A stretch of 64,000 bases of DNA from Trichosporon coremiiforme (taxonomy: Eukaryota > Basidiomycota > Tremellomycetes > Trichosporonales > Trichosporonaceae). Positions 47,035 to 58,327 of this stretch are shown in pieces. Position 1 is the stretch's first letter. The number at the start of each line of letters is the position of its first letter. The translations under genes and the position numbers were made by a program. Under the pieces are notes generated by a model. That model worked only from the letters and a program-made list of their open reading frames with translations, ran no database searches and was not told where the DNA came from. The stretch is from NCBI GenBank assembly GCA_039545355.1, contig BCJJ01000009.1:909757-973756 (forward strand). Reading direction: 5' to 3'.

Positions 47035-49626
47035 ACCTCGGTACCGCAGCCCTCGGGCACCACTCATGTCTGTGAAGTCTGGAAGGGAAAGAGATCTGTT
47101 CGCAACGCCCTAAGCCCAGCCTTACACGCCTTAGCCTGCGTGCACGCCGTGCGTTGAGCCACCGCACCGTCGCCAAGTCGCCCGGAACGGTTGATCAATC
47201 CTCGTGTTAACCCTGCTTCCTTTCGACCCCTGCCCTTCGTAACTAGCCGTAGTGAACCACACGGTCAGACACCACCGTCTACTGGCAAACGTCACCCCGT
47301 CGCTGGGATTCGCCCAGTACCTAGAGTCTGTGTTACCTGTCCCTCTCGAGTGTCTCTGGACGCGTCGCTGTCTCGCCTCTTGATTGCTCCAGTTATCGTA
47401 CCATTTGCTCGCACATCCAGCCGGCGATCAACATCCGTAGACCGGCACCCGACATCACAGACAAGCATCGCCCTATAGTCCGACCGGCCTACACCTGACG
47501 ACACCAGCGCCCGCCTTCACCACCGTCGACATTCCTCACGCTGGCGTCTGCAACGTACCTCCGGCCCATCCTCTCCCCCTCCCCACAAGACAATACCTGA
47601 CCCCACAAGACATACCCATCTCACAGCCCACGCCCAACCTGCGCCGGGCCCTCCACGCCCCCCTCACCGGTCTATCACCGGGCCTGTCATTGCGCTACCT
47701 CGCTCACGGCCCGGCGGTAACTCGCCCCCAAGTGATCTCATTACCCTTGATCGTATGCACCGACGATATCGAGGTCCCCTCTGAGACCCTCCCAACGATC
47801 AGGCCCTTCTAGTAACCACCCTTGTAGTCGGTTATCATTCCTCAGTTTACTCCGTATCACCCTCGTAACCTCACTAGGACCCGTGCTCCCAGCCCTCAGC
47901 CCCGCACGACCGCCCATCTATCCCATCTCGTCCATCATTCCCCAGTTCAGAGCTCCAGTCCCGATTCCCGAAGACTGCGTCGCTGCAAACGATAGATAGG
48001 AAACTCTGCTCGAGTCTGATCCTCGATACCCTCCCCCATCTTCCCCTTCCAGCCCCTTGCGATCTCGCATCCTCCTTTTTCTCTCCAATCCACCCTCCCC
48101 CTGTGCTCGACCCGGTGACCACCGATTGCCCAACCCCCCGGTTTCATCACCTCTCCTCGTCGTTCACCTCCGACGCCGTTCCCGACAAGCGTTTCGCAAA
48201 CTCATAGCCAGATCGCTCAAAACAGCATTGTGGATTTGCGAGCGCCACCGTGCATAGCACAGGACGACTTTAGTACATTGACCGACTTCGCCTTGAATAG
48301 AGGTGAACGGATCAGCCTCAGCCGCAGAGTGATCAGCCGCTATCTCTCGCACGCAGTTCGCTCGTCGTCTCCTGCTGTCGACTGCACCCTGGCCTCTTGT
48401 TTTCCAGATTGACCGGCAGAGTGTTCAGAGCAAGCGCCCCCCTTATTGCCCCGTTCCATACACAGACAGCCAAGGGCCCTCGGCACAAACCACCCAAACA
48501 GCCTTAATCCTCTCAAGAGCTTGAGACCAGAGCAGACCAGTACGCCAGAGAGCACAAGGGGATCTGCGTTCCGGCGTCTGACTGACCACAACAGTCCCGC
48601 TGAGGAAAGTGACAAGGAAAGACACGACCGATCGAACAGCTCGACTTTTGAGCCACTTGTGAGCTCTCGATCCTCCTCACCAGTTCCCACTGCTCGAGCG
48701 TCGCCTCCATCGTCTCCCCTTTCCTCCCACTCCCCACCTCATCACGATCTCTCTGTTTTCGCATACTCTGTTCAGCCTCGCGCAAACTCGGCCAGTCCGC
48801 CTGTTGCCTGGTGTGTACTGTTGCTGTTACGCAGGTGAAACACATCGACATTACACCCCATCAGAGGATCTGGTGAATCCCCCAAGCGGCTGGGAGTCAC
48901 GGTCACGCCCTGGAGCTGAGCGGGCATCGACATCATCTGTACAGTACCCACGCCACTCGGCCTTGCACTGTCTCGTGTCCGGGCGTTGACGCTCGATGGA
49001 TTGTGCCGACTACTCCTGACTTGACCTGGTCCTGATCTCCATCACCGTTATCAGATCTCTATTCCCTCAAGTCGCGGCGGCCCCACCCCTCGGCACGACT
49101 ATAACTCGGTCGGGAACTTGTCTGTTCAACTTGCCATCGTCATACATCACGCAGTACGCAGCACGCACACCGCGCACTACACCCCCACGCCTTGGCACCG
49201 CACGCCGCACACCCTCCTGCCTGACCATTCATCGCCACCGCCTCAAGGCAGCTCGGTCTCTACCCGCTACCAGGTCTCCGCTCAGTGTCTCCCTCTGCCT
49301 CCGGAACAAAGGCCACCCGTACCCGACCAACTGAGCGTGTCGGACGCACCTCACCTCCTCCACACCGCACTCTCCCTCTGCACTCGTCTCTTCCTCCATC
49401 GTGCAACTCCCTCTTAAGCATACCTCGCCCAGCTCACTTCGTCATCGCCCCGCCGCCCCCGAGTGGCAAAAACAAGTCCTTCGTCCCTCCAGGGTCAATC
49501 CATACCGAGTGACTCAGCTTTGCCTGTCGATAAGCTTACGGCTCATCCTTCCTCCATCGTCCCACGCGACCTCGCCGAGTCTCGATCCGACCTGATTCTT
49601 GTTTTCCCTCGACCTCGTCGTCGTAC
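44439..49626. other. intergenic region and long C-rich leader of the HSF-type gene
   Basis: No recognisable gene. From about 46.5 kb to 49626 the + strand is rich in C and T and poor in G, the side expected for a long promoter-leader of the downstream + gene. It includes a C44 homopolymer (46991-47034) and many short ATG frames. A short AT-richer patch lies at about 45.99-46.08 kb. Confidence 0.5.
46991..47034. repeat. C44 homopolymer
   Basis: Forty-four consecutive C on the + strand (G44 on the other), within the C-rich region before the HSF-type gene. The exact length may be a sequencing estimate. Confidence 0.9.
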
Positions 49627-52600
49627 ATGAGCTGCGCTCTCATCTCCACACTCACCACCCCCGACCTGTTGATGAAGGGGGAGTTCGACCTAGCAAGCAA
49701 ACCTCAACCCGAAGGGCACGGGGCCAGTTGTACTGGTGCAACTGCCGGGCACGAGCCAGCGCACACTCGCCTGACCAACGTCCTCCCGACTGCTATCCCA
49801 AAGGTCCAGGCAAGCCCACAGGTGGCGTCAGCTTCACCCGCTATCACCTCAGCGTCCATTCACACATCCACTCCAATGTCTTCCTCCATGTCTGTTGCCT
49901 CGGCTCCAGCAGGCACCGCCACCTCCACCGCGTCCTCGTCCTACACCATGAACGGCGACAGCAAGTCTATGCTTGCCACCGGCACGCCCGTCCTGAGCCA
50001 TAGCGGTAGCTCGTTTAGCACTGGCACGAACGGGCTCAACGCGTCGGGAACCAGTTCACCAACCAAGACGCCCCAGCCAAGGTGGGTGGGCGCACCCAAT
50101 GTGCACTCGCACTCCTCGATGGGCACGGCCGAGTCACTCAACCTCCCGACCTCGAAATTCCAGTATGGAAACACCATGCTCCCCGGGCTACCGCAACAGC
50201 CCATGTTTGACTACTCGCACCTGCCCCAGCAACCGCAGAGCCAAGGGCATCGGCCTTGGGACTCAACCACGACGACGGGCTCTCCCCACGGCAGCCATGC
50301 ACAACAGGCGTCGCCGGGGCTCCCTGGGCGTCTTGGTGGCGGGCTAGGTGGGCCGAGTGCTGGTGGGCCCGGCGGAGCATTACGTGCGTTCGGGACTACG
50401 AGCGACTTCTTCACTCCACGGGGTCTTGACCCGAGTTCGGGTATGCTCGGAGGGGTTCCTGGGGGCATCCCTGGTGCGCCAGGCGCCGGACTGTCGACCA
50501 TGGCTGGTGCCACCTCGTCATCGTTACTGCACCCGTTGCCTCAGCAAATGACCCAGGTCGATCCCTATTGCTACCCCGCGTTGCAACAGCCTCTGTCGCC
50601 ACCCGTCCGAATTCCAAAGAAGGGAAAGAACCACAAGAAAGCGGATGGCAAGCAGCCCACGTTTCTGACAAAGCTGTATGAGTGAGTGCCGAGTGACGCA
50701 CCGACGCATCCCACTAAGGCTGATTGGCGGCTGCGGGATGCGCGCGTTCGCAACAAACTTCGAAACCTTGCTGACTTGCGGCAGTTTATTGTGAGCGTTC
50801 TCATTGTCGAATTGCGCAGAGCGAAGATCACTGACGCCACCAAGAGACCGACAAGAGTACCATCACGTTAGTTCAAACACTTCGGGGCCGAACTGACATA
50901 ACAGATTATCCGGTGGGATGAAGCCGGCGAAATGATCATCATCGAGCGGCCCGACGAGCTTGCCGAGAAGATTCTGCCTATGGTCTATCGCCAGAGCCGA
51001 TTCGCCAGTTTCTCTCGGCAGTTGAACGTAAGTGGGCAACACTAGGGCGTGTCTGACTTCGACCGCAGATCTACGGATGGATGCGCAAGGTTAGCCTGCG
51101 CCACGTCGAGAGTGGCATCCACGACCCCGACGCGAGCACATGGTGTGAGTCCTGCGTGACGAGTGTGGCGGAACGGTGCGGTAAGGCGGAACCGGGACTG
51201 TCGGTTCCCGCTAGTGTGCCGTTTGGGCTGCGTTCGTTGACGTCACATGGAGGTCCGGACTGATGTCGTTTCCACAGCCCACCCGTTCCTGCGCCGAAGC
51301 AGCACCAAAGAAGACATTCTCGGCTTCAAACGGCGCGTACCGCCTCGTCCGTCTCAGGCGCAGAAGAACGCGCAGAGGATAGCTGCCGAGATGAACTCGA
51401 GCGACAGCGACTCGTTCGTCGGCCCCCCCTCCGCGGCTGACCCTTACGCCGGTCTGCTGGGTGGCCTGGACGAGAACAAGCCAGTGTCGGTCTTCCAGTT
51501 CGGCCATGGGCACGAGAACATTAAACTGCCCAAGTACATCCCAACTCGCGCTCCCTTCGAGACCATCACGCGCACGAACTTTGGCCCCGAGCCCACAGCA
51601 CCGACGCAGGGCCCATCACTGCCCGAGCCATACCCGCTCGCGTTCGCCATCGACCGAAAGGACAGCTGCAGCTCACGGAGGTACTCTATGCCTACCAACC
51701 TCTCCCGCTCAGGTATTCCCGAAGGCCGTCCCATCCTCAAAGATCTCAAGGACATCTCGATGACGAACAGCTTCGCTCCGTCCAGTGCACCGGCGACGGC
51801 AGGGACGTTCTCGATGCACAGCGTCTCGTCTTTCGGTCCCTCGAGCCGAGCAGGCAGCGATGCCTCGGCCGGCTCTGTCGCCAGCCTCGCTAGCACGACT
51901 TTCAGTCCGAACGCGTCCATGGCCAACCTCGGCATCGAGGACCAGTACGCGATCGAGGAGGACGACTTCCTGCGCGGCTCGGCGGAGCAGCCACAATACC
52001 GCGTCGACGATGTGAGCTCGTGGTCGCGCCGCGGCATGGGCTTGCTGGGGCAGGGCATGCGTCCCTCTCCCCCGATGCAGTTCTACAGCTTTGTCGACCC
52101 GAAGATGACAAACCATGTCGGCTCGGTCAGCTTTGGCGCTGGCTCTGGCTCTGTCCCAGGCATGCTGCCCACGGGCATGCAGATTCCGGGTGGAATGCAC
52201 GTCTCGATGAACCCATCAATGGGGAACATGATGGGACCGAGTGTCGTGCCCATGACGATCAACGTGGGCGGCGTGGACGAGAAGGGCCAGCCCGCCACAC
52301 CGCCGAGCACCGTCTCGCCCGGCGTGTACCAGAAGGGCTTCAACCTGCCATCGTCATCGCCGAAGGAGGGGGTCGTGACCGGTGGTGTGGGTGTTGCGGG
52401 CGTCGGCCGATCCTCCCCCGCGCTCTCGAGCAAGAAAGAGCGCCGCCAGTCCCTTACCTCGCCTTACTCAACCAGCGGCCCCCCGCGCGGGCACACTGGC
52501 GTCGTGCGCGGCGTCGGGGGGAACAGCAAGCGCGACTCGCTCCCTAACATTCCCCTCGGATCTGTGCCTGGACTCGGTCAGCCGGGACCCTCGCTGCAGC

Positions 52601-52782
52601 AGGCCCAGCCTGGCCAGACAGGGACTGCGACCGCCGGACACACCGGCGCCAGCCACAGTGGTGGGACGACGGACGACGAGGGTCTGCCGAGCGCGAGCCT
52701 TGACCGCCCGCCCCTGTTCCAGGGCCAGCTCGAGATCGACGCCGCGGCCGCGCACACCAAGGAGACCAGCGTTTCCGAGTGA
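49627..52782 (+). CDS. HSF-type transcription factor
   Basis: Five exons give 926 aa: 49627-50681, 50845-50866, 50905-51027, 51069-51144 and 51278-52782. The HSF DNA-binding domain spans about residues 343-450: FLTKLYE, then a 22-nt exon coding DRQEYHH, then IIRWDEAGEM, SRFASFSRQLNIYGWMRKV (recognition helix and wing) and ASTWSHPFLRR. The exon 2 frame agrees only if this micro-exon is used. The helix-1 to strand spacing is then about two residues shorter than usual. The N-terminal 340 and C-terminal 470 residues are Ser/Pro/Gly-rich. No clear heptad HR-A/B trimerisation region is seen, so it is closer to the wider HSF/Sfl1 group than to classic Hsf1 as far as I can tell. Predicted nuclear regulator. 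Confidence 0.85.
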
Positions 52783-53733
52783 GCGAGCGCGTCCACATAT
52801 CTTCAAACTATCCGTCTCCGCCTATACTCTCAAGTTCAGCCAACTCCCAAAAACAATCCGTACACTGCACCTCTGAGCCCGTTACGATCCTCGCCAGCAT
52901 GGCAATCCCCTTCCGCCTAGACCATAACAGCAGGCCTGTCCATTGTCTGTCTCTCCGCCCGTCCGCCGCTGTCCGCCCGGTTCCAGCCCCTGTCCCCATC
53001 TGCTCCTATCTACTCTCTCCTCGACTCTGGCCTTGCGCCCTTCTCCATTACGACTCTGCACCGATCCGTCCAGACCTCTTCCAGACCTCCTCCGGACGTA
53101 CTCCAAGTCCAGGCCGGCCGGTCCCATGCCTCTCCCAAAACTTGTTCAAAGTCCGCGCTATTAACGACATCCTTACACTTGTCCATTACTCCGTAGTCTC
53201 GATTTGCATCTCCTTCCCTCCTAAGTACAGTTGTATGATGACATGAAATGTTTTGATCATAGGTGCGTAGCGAGCGGCGAGGGAAGCGAGGTGCGTTGAG
53301 CAGAGAGGTGCGAGGTGCGTTGCGAGGAGAAGTCGAGGAGTAGTCAAGAAGTAGGCAAGAACGGGGGTGGGACTGTGTGGGTGAGCATCAACGCCGAGTC
53401 AGTCCTAGTCAGCGCAGCACGCAGGTGTCAATGTTGGTTACATATCTGGTATACTGGTGTCTAGTCGGCAGCCTCTTGATCTCCTTGGGCTCCTACCCTC
53501 TCATACTCTGATCGTCTACTCTCAGTCTACACTCCTCCTCCTACTCCCTCCCCTCCCTCCCGTCCGTTCACTCTTCTCTCCAACTCCTCGCCAGCTTCGC
53601 ATTCTCTCAGCCTCACAGCGGAGCGTCTGTGAAGGCGGGGAGTGCGGTGGACACTCATCCTCGTCCTCTTCCTCGTTCACGCCTTCGTCCTCGTCCTCGC
53701 CTCGGCTTCGTGCCTATGGCCCTCAGCCAGAGC
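52783..53733. other. intergenic region between convergent HSF-type and SmD3 genes
   Basis: 3' regions of both genes. No ORF with a domain. A C- and T-rich stretch at 53.46-53.73 kb borders the SmD3 stop. Confidence 0.6.
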
Positions 53734-54579
53734 TTAACGACGAACACCCTGACTCCTCGGCTGGCCTCCACGGCGCGAGATAGCCCTCTGGATCGTCGCC
53801 CTTCCGCGCGCAGCACCGATACCGCGTCCGCGCATCGCGTTGGGGCCGACACGCTTGAACATGGGCGCGTGCGCCAGGAGGTCGGGAACAATGATGAAGC
53901 GCACCTGGGCGTTAGCTCTTCTACGCGCTGTGAAGCTGATCAGCCGGAAGAGGACCGAGTTCCGTTGCCCAAGGGACGGTCCTCCATAGGCAGATCCGAC
54001 CACTTTGCTCAGCCCACTCAAAGGGTGATACGAGACCTGTCCAGAACGCGAGAGAACACGGCAATCGGCGTCCGCTTGCCCATCAGGGACGAGCGATGCC
54101 TTGGTTCGGATCTCTGGTCGCTCGACCCTCGGCCCTCGGCACTCGTCGCTTCGCTCCTCGTGCGTACTCACCATGCTGCCACGGATGTACACCTGCTCGA
54201 GCTGGGAGACGCGGCCGTCGCGCGCAGTCACCGTGATGTCCTTGAGCGCCATGTTGAGCGAGTCCTCGGCTGTTGGGTTGATCGGCGCAATGAAGCAACA
54301 TCAATAGACAGCACAATCAGCACAGGAGATGGTTCATGTTTCAGTTCAGAGATGAGATGAGGGAGAGCGTGGAAGGCGTTCACAGAGAAAAAGATCATAG
54401 TCAGCACAAAGGTCCAAATGTCACAACAACAGCAGACCGCGCAACGCTCGGCCGCCAACCAAAAGTTACTCACCCTCCATCAACTTTCCACGGTACATCT
54501 CTCCCGTCTTGAGCTCGACAGTGACGATGTGTCCGAGCGACTCGTGCAGGAGCTTGACGGGGACGCCGAGGTTGGCCAT
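53734..54579 (-). CDS. SMD3: small nuclear ribonucleoprotein SmD3
   Basis: Three exons (54579-54474, 54269-54172, 53904-53734) give 124 aa. Sm motif 1 covers residues about 8-45 ([36 protein letters not shown]). Sm motif 2 includes [21 protein letters not shown]. The closing LLAHAPMFK is typical of SmD3. The C-terminal tail is rich in Arg with RG steps, the usual sites of arginine methylation. SmD3 is part of the heptameric Sm ring on spliceosomal snRNAs. The introns are long for this window (204 and 267 nt). It shares a 394-bp divergent promoter region with the next gene. Confidence 0.95.
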
Positions 54580-54973
54580 GGTGTTCTATCGTTCGCTGAC
54601 TCGGTCAATTGAAAGGTAGAAAGTGGTGCAGCGCGAATCGGGGAGGCGTCGGTCGCAGGGATGAACTCGAGGTGTGTCGGTCTCGGTCGAGTCTTTTGGT
54701 TTGGGGTCGTCGGGCAGCTGGCGTCGACGCGTACGGTGTGCAAGAAGTGTGGATGGAGGTGCTTGTTGCTGCTTGCTCGCCCGATGATGCCAGGATTGTT
54801 CGTGACATTGGTGAATCGGGGTGATAATCCCACGTGGAAAAATACGTGTGCCATGGTGCCTGGCCTGAGACTTGCTCGTCCGCCCGACTTTTCCACTACG
54901 AAATCACTCCGGCGCACTCAGCACACCACCGTCGTACCCACCCCACCCTCGCTCTACGACAAGCACGACCACG
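54580..54973. promoter_or_regulatory. divergent promoter region of SmD3 and the next gene
   Basis: 394 bp between the two start codons, in opposite directions. No clear element is identified. Confidence 0.6.
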
Positions 54974-55558
54974 ATGCGCGCGACCACGTCTCTGCTGAAG
55001 AAGGTCGCCCAGCCGAACCCTTCGCCGCGCTACGCTGCCGCCCTCCCCGGCGGCCAGGCCACCGCCTCGGTCCTGCGCAACCTCGTCAGCCTGCACCACC
55101 AGAGCGCGACCTTCATGCGTTCGCCTGAGGAGATCCCGACCGTCTTCGAGCAGACGTTCCGCTACCAGCGGCCCGAGTACGAGTCTTTCTACTCGTACCA
55201 GAAGCGGACGCGGGCGGAGATGGCTCAGCGCGGCGACGCCGGCATCGAGGTCATGGCCGAGCGGTCCGCCAACGGCGTCGGCGCGCGCCGCATGGCCGGC
55301 AGCTTCCAGCCCGCTCGCATGACGAGGAACACCTTCCGCGACCCCGACCCCTACGCGCGTGAGAGCAACCTCTCCGAGCGCGAGATGATGGTCAAGGAGG
55401 CCCTGTTTGGAACTTGGGAGCGCGATGGTGGCAAGCGCGACGTCAGGCCGAGCCTCGACGGTGTCATTGAGATTGCGGAGAGGAGAGGAGGCGTCCAGAA
55501 GGTCGCGAAGGAATGGAAGGGAGAGGAGGAGGTCGGTACCACCGAGGACGGCATGTAA
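54974..55558 (+). CDS. conserved-looking small protein, probable mitochondrial import
   Basis: A single exon of 194 aa. The N-terminus (MRATTSLLKKVAQPNPSPRY) has basic and hydroxylated residues and no acidic ones in the first 20, as expected of a mitochondrial targeting sequence. The middle (FEQTFRYQRPEYESFYSYQKRTRAEM) is rich in aromatic and charged residues, and the C-terminus is acidic. Base and codon use match neighbouring real genes. I do not recognise the family. A mitoribosomal or assembly role is possible but not shown. The open frame extends upstream to 54872, but the ATG at 54974 gives the targeting signal. Confidence 0.7.
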   Translation: MRATTSLLKKVAQPNPSPRYAAALPGGQATASVLRNLVSLHHQSATFMRSPEEIPTVFEQTFRYQRPEYESFYSYQKRTRAEMAQRGDAGIEVMAERSANGVGARRMAGSFQPARMTRNTFRDPDPYARESNLSEREMMVKEALFGTWERDGGKRDVRPSLDGVIEIAERRGGVQKVAKEWKGEEEVGTTEDGM

Positions 55559-55906
55559 ACGCGGCCTCTTACGACGACGACGACACCCTCCCTCAACACA
55601 TTACCCGCTCCCCTTCTCTTTCATCGACATCACCGCAACCCCCGCGCACTACGCGACCACAAGAACGACTTATACACTAGGCCCCGACCCCCGGTCGGAT
55701 TTTGGACATATGCATCACCCATCATAGCTTCGCTGTTTGGTGCAACCGAGATAAAACTAGCTTACATCGAATATAAGAGTATAGGTAACGCTATGGGTAG
55801 TCAAGAGGGACGACAGGTCGCTCTCCTGAGTGTCTCCAGCCGCTCTCTTCTCTGTCGCATACACGCGCGGCCGCCTCGCAGATAACACTAATCGTACACA
55901 CTCCCC
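55559..55906. other. 3' region between convergent genes
   Basis: 348 bp between the stop codons of the mitochondrial-type gene and the TPR gene. No gene seen. Confidence 0.7.
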
Positions 55907-57984
55907 TTAGAAATTGAGGACATCTTCATGCCTCAGCTTGGGGAGTTTCTTGACCTCGGCCCTGACCGTGTCGAGCAGATTGCGCGCGCTCTCGTTCGGC
56001 TGCAGCTTGATGACCATGTTGAGGTCCTGCTCTGCCTCGCGCCACTTGCCGAGTCCCTTCCTTGCAACCGCGCGCTGGTAGTACGCCTTGGAGTTCTTGG
56101 GGTCCTTGGTGAGGATGCGTGTGCAGTCCGCCTCGGCGGCCTCGTGCTCGCCCATCGCGTTCAGCGCCACGACGCGGTTCGTGTAGTACACCGTCTTCTT
56201 GCCGTCGAGGCTGATCGCGCGCGTGTACGCCAGCGCGGCAGTCACGTAGTTGCCGTTGTTAACGTGGACGTTGCCGAGCGCCTTCTCCCGCATGCCTAGC
56301 TCTTCCATCCACTTGTCCATGCACTCGGCCCAGGCGCGGCCCAGGGTTGCGCCGCGTTCGCGCTTGCGCGCCGACGGCTCCGTCAGGCGGCGATACATTG
56401 CGATCGGGTGGGCAGACTCGAGGGCAGCAACGTCCTTCGTGTATCCCGCGTAGCTGAAGGGGGACGACGTCGAGGCAGCCTGGTGCAGGAGCTGATGTTA
56501 GCTACTGGTGCTACGCCAGCTTACCTTGACAAAGTGGCGAAAGGTCAGGACAACGGCCATGTTACGGACGTTGGGGTCCATCTCTGCCCACTCGGCAGGA
56601 AGGAAGACCTTTTTAGCGGGCGTCTTGGTCTTCGGCGGTGCCTTGACCGACTTGTTGAAGCGGGCCTTGCTACGGCCCGTCGTCATCTTGCGGCCGTTCT
56701 TGCCGTTGGCTTCGCTCTTTCCGTCCTCGTCGAGCGGTTTCAGGGCCGACTCCAATCCTTCGAGAGCAGCAGCCGCATTCGTGCTCGGCCCGTATCGTGC
56801 CTCAACGGCCGGGTCGGCGGCGCCCATCTCCTTCAACCGCCAGCGGAGGTGCTCTTCCACAGCGAGCACGTCGGTCATTTGCGGATGCGGGAAAATCTGA
56901 GGTCGAGACGCCGGATTTGAAGCTGGCGAGCGCGTCACGCGCTGAAACCCGACTCCCTGCGGCAGCGGTGCTGGCGGGTTGCGCTCTGGCGGCTCCGGAC
57001 ACGCGCGGGACCGCGCCTGCGCCTGCGTCTCGATACGGCCCTGCCATCGGATCGCCATCGGCGAGTCGCGCAGCTCGTACGGCAGCAGTCCGACTGGCGT
57101 CTTGCGTTTCAATGCGGCTTCAGACAGACAGGACAGACATGTCGTCAGCTGGCACAGGCACGCCGCGTGCTCGTCCTCCTCCAACGGACGGCCGTGGGAC
57201 GGTCCCAGGTCGTACGTGCAGACTCCGTCGCGCGGCAACCCTGGCGGGACAGAGGGCGGCTGCGCTCCCAATCCACCCGCACCGATCAGAGGGGCAGCGT
57301 CCGCAACCTCGCCCCGCACGCCCACGTCTAGCCGTCCAGACAGCCGTCGTTCCAGCTCTGCGTACAGATGGTCGAGCATGTCGGACATGAATATTCGGTC
57401 CAGTTCTGGGCCTCCGTGGACGATGTGTTTCCGCATCAATGTTGGGGATGCGCCAGCTAGGATAAGGGAGATGAGAAATGTCGGGATGGTGCGCGTGAAG
57501 ACGTGGTGGAACGCTTCCGTCCTGCGTTTGTCAGTGATCAGATCCACAGTCAGTGCAAGGCAGATCGATCGGGATTGTCGACGCCGATCGAGCTGCGATC
57601 CCAACGTCACGCCTGCGATGGAGCTACTCACCAGCACGCCTCGACCCACGAGTCGAACTCTCGGCGGACGATAAGCCCGATGTCCTGGCTGATCTGCTCG
57701 ACCTCGTCGTCGGTGAATGCAGCGAGCCGCTTCTCTGCAGACACATGGTCTCCGCACGCGGGCCACCTGCTCTTGTGCGGACACGATGGGCCGGCCTGCT
57801 TGTCGTCGTCCGGGTCGTACCAGAGGGGTTCCTGATGGCGACCTGGGATCTGGAGCATGGGCAGCTGGGGCGGCGGTGCGGGCTGTCGGTATGGGCTGTT
57901 GGCTGCCGCGAGGCTCTCCATGTCGAGGCCCGGGGAGAAGAACTGCGGGAGGGCGGGGGCGGGGAAGCGCATGAGCGGCGGCAT
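55907..57984 (-). CDS. TPR-domain protein (RPAP3/SGT-type repeats)
   Basis: Three exons, 57984-57632, 57521-56525 and 56491-55907, give 644 aa. The C-terminal residues about 519-644 carry three TPR motifs of the co-chaperone type (EKALGNVHVNNGNYVTAALA, YYTNRVVALNAMGEHEAAEAD, AYYQRAVARKGLGKWREAEQD). Such repeats usually bind Hsp70 or Hsp90 tails, which is inferred here. The N-terminal 450 residues are unrecognised: a Cys/His patch (CPHKSRWPACGDH, about residues 68-80), a helical segment (FHHVFTRTIPTFLISLILAG) and a basic stretch before exon 3. The second intron is only 33 nt if the first CAG is used, which adds LLHQ; the other acceptor gives 45 nt. Confidence 0.75.
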
Positions 57985-58327
57985 GTTGGCCGATGCGTGC
58001 GGCCCGCAGACAGGAGGGTAGACAGGAGACTGGGAGAGAGGGGAGTGGTCGTGACAACAACAAAAGTGGTAGCATCAAGGCTGTCCATGTCCTCTCCGTC
58101 GCCAGTATGTGAGGCCACCGCCGCCGCAGCCGTCGCGCGCACCTCCACAGACGGGCGAGCATCATACCCCCCTCGCGGAACCAAATCTATCAAACTCACC
58201 ATCAACACCCACACACCGTGTACTTTCCCACGTGGCAACACTCACCCAGGACGCCATCCCATGTTGTTCACCTCATCTCGATCAAGACCGTGATCCCAAC
58301 AACTGCACTCGCATCCATCCACGCATC
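57985..58327. promoter_or_regulatory. divergent promoter region of the TPR gene and ARP4
   Basis: 343 bp between opposed start codons. No clear element seen. Confidence 0.6.

Noticed and set aside
52783..53733. Extra ORFs after the HSF-type gene
   Set aside because: Short, in conflicting phases, without domains; best read as 3' regions of two convergent genes.
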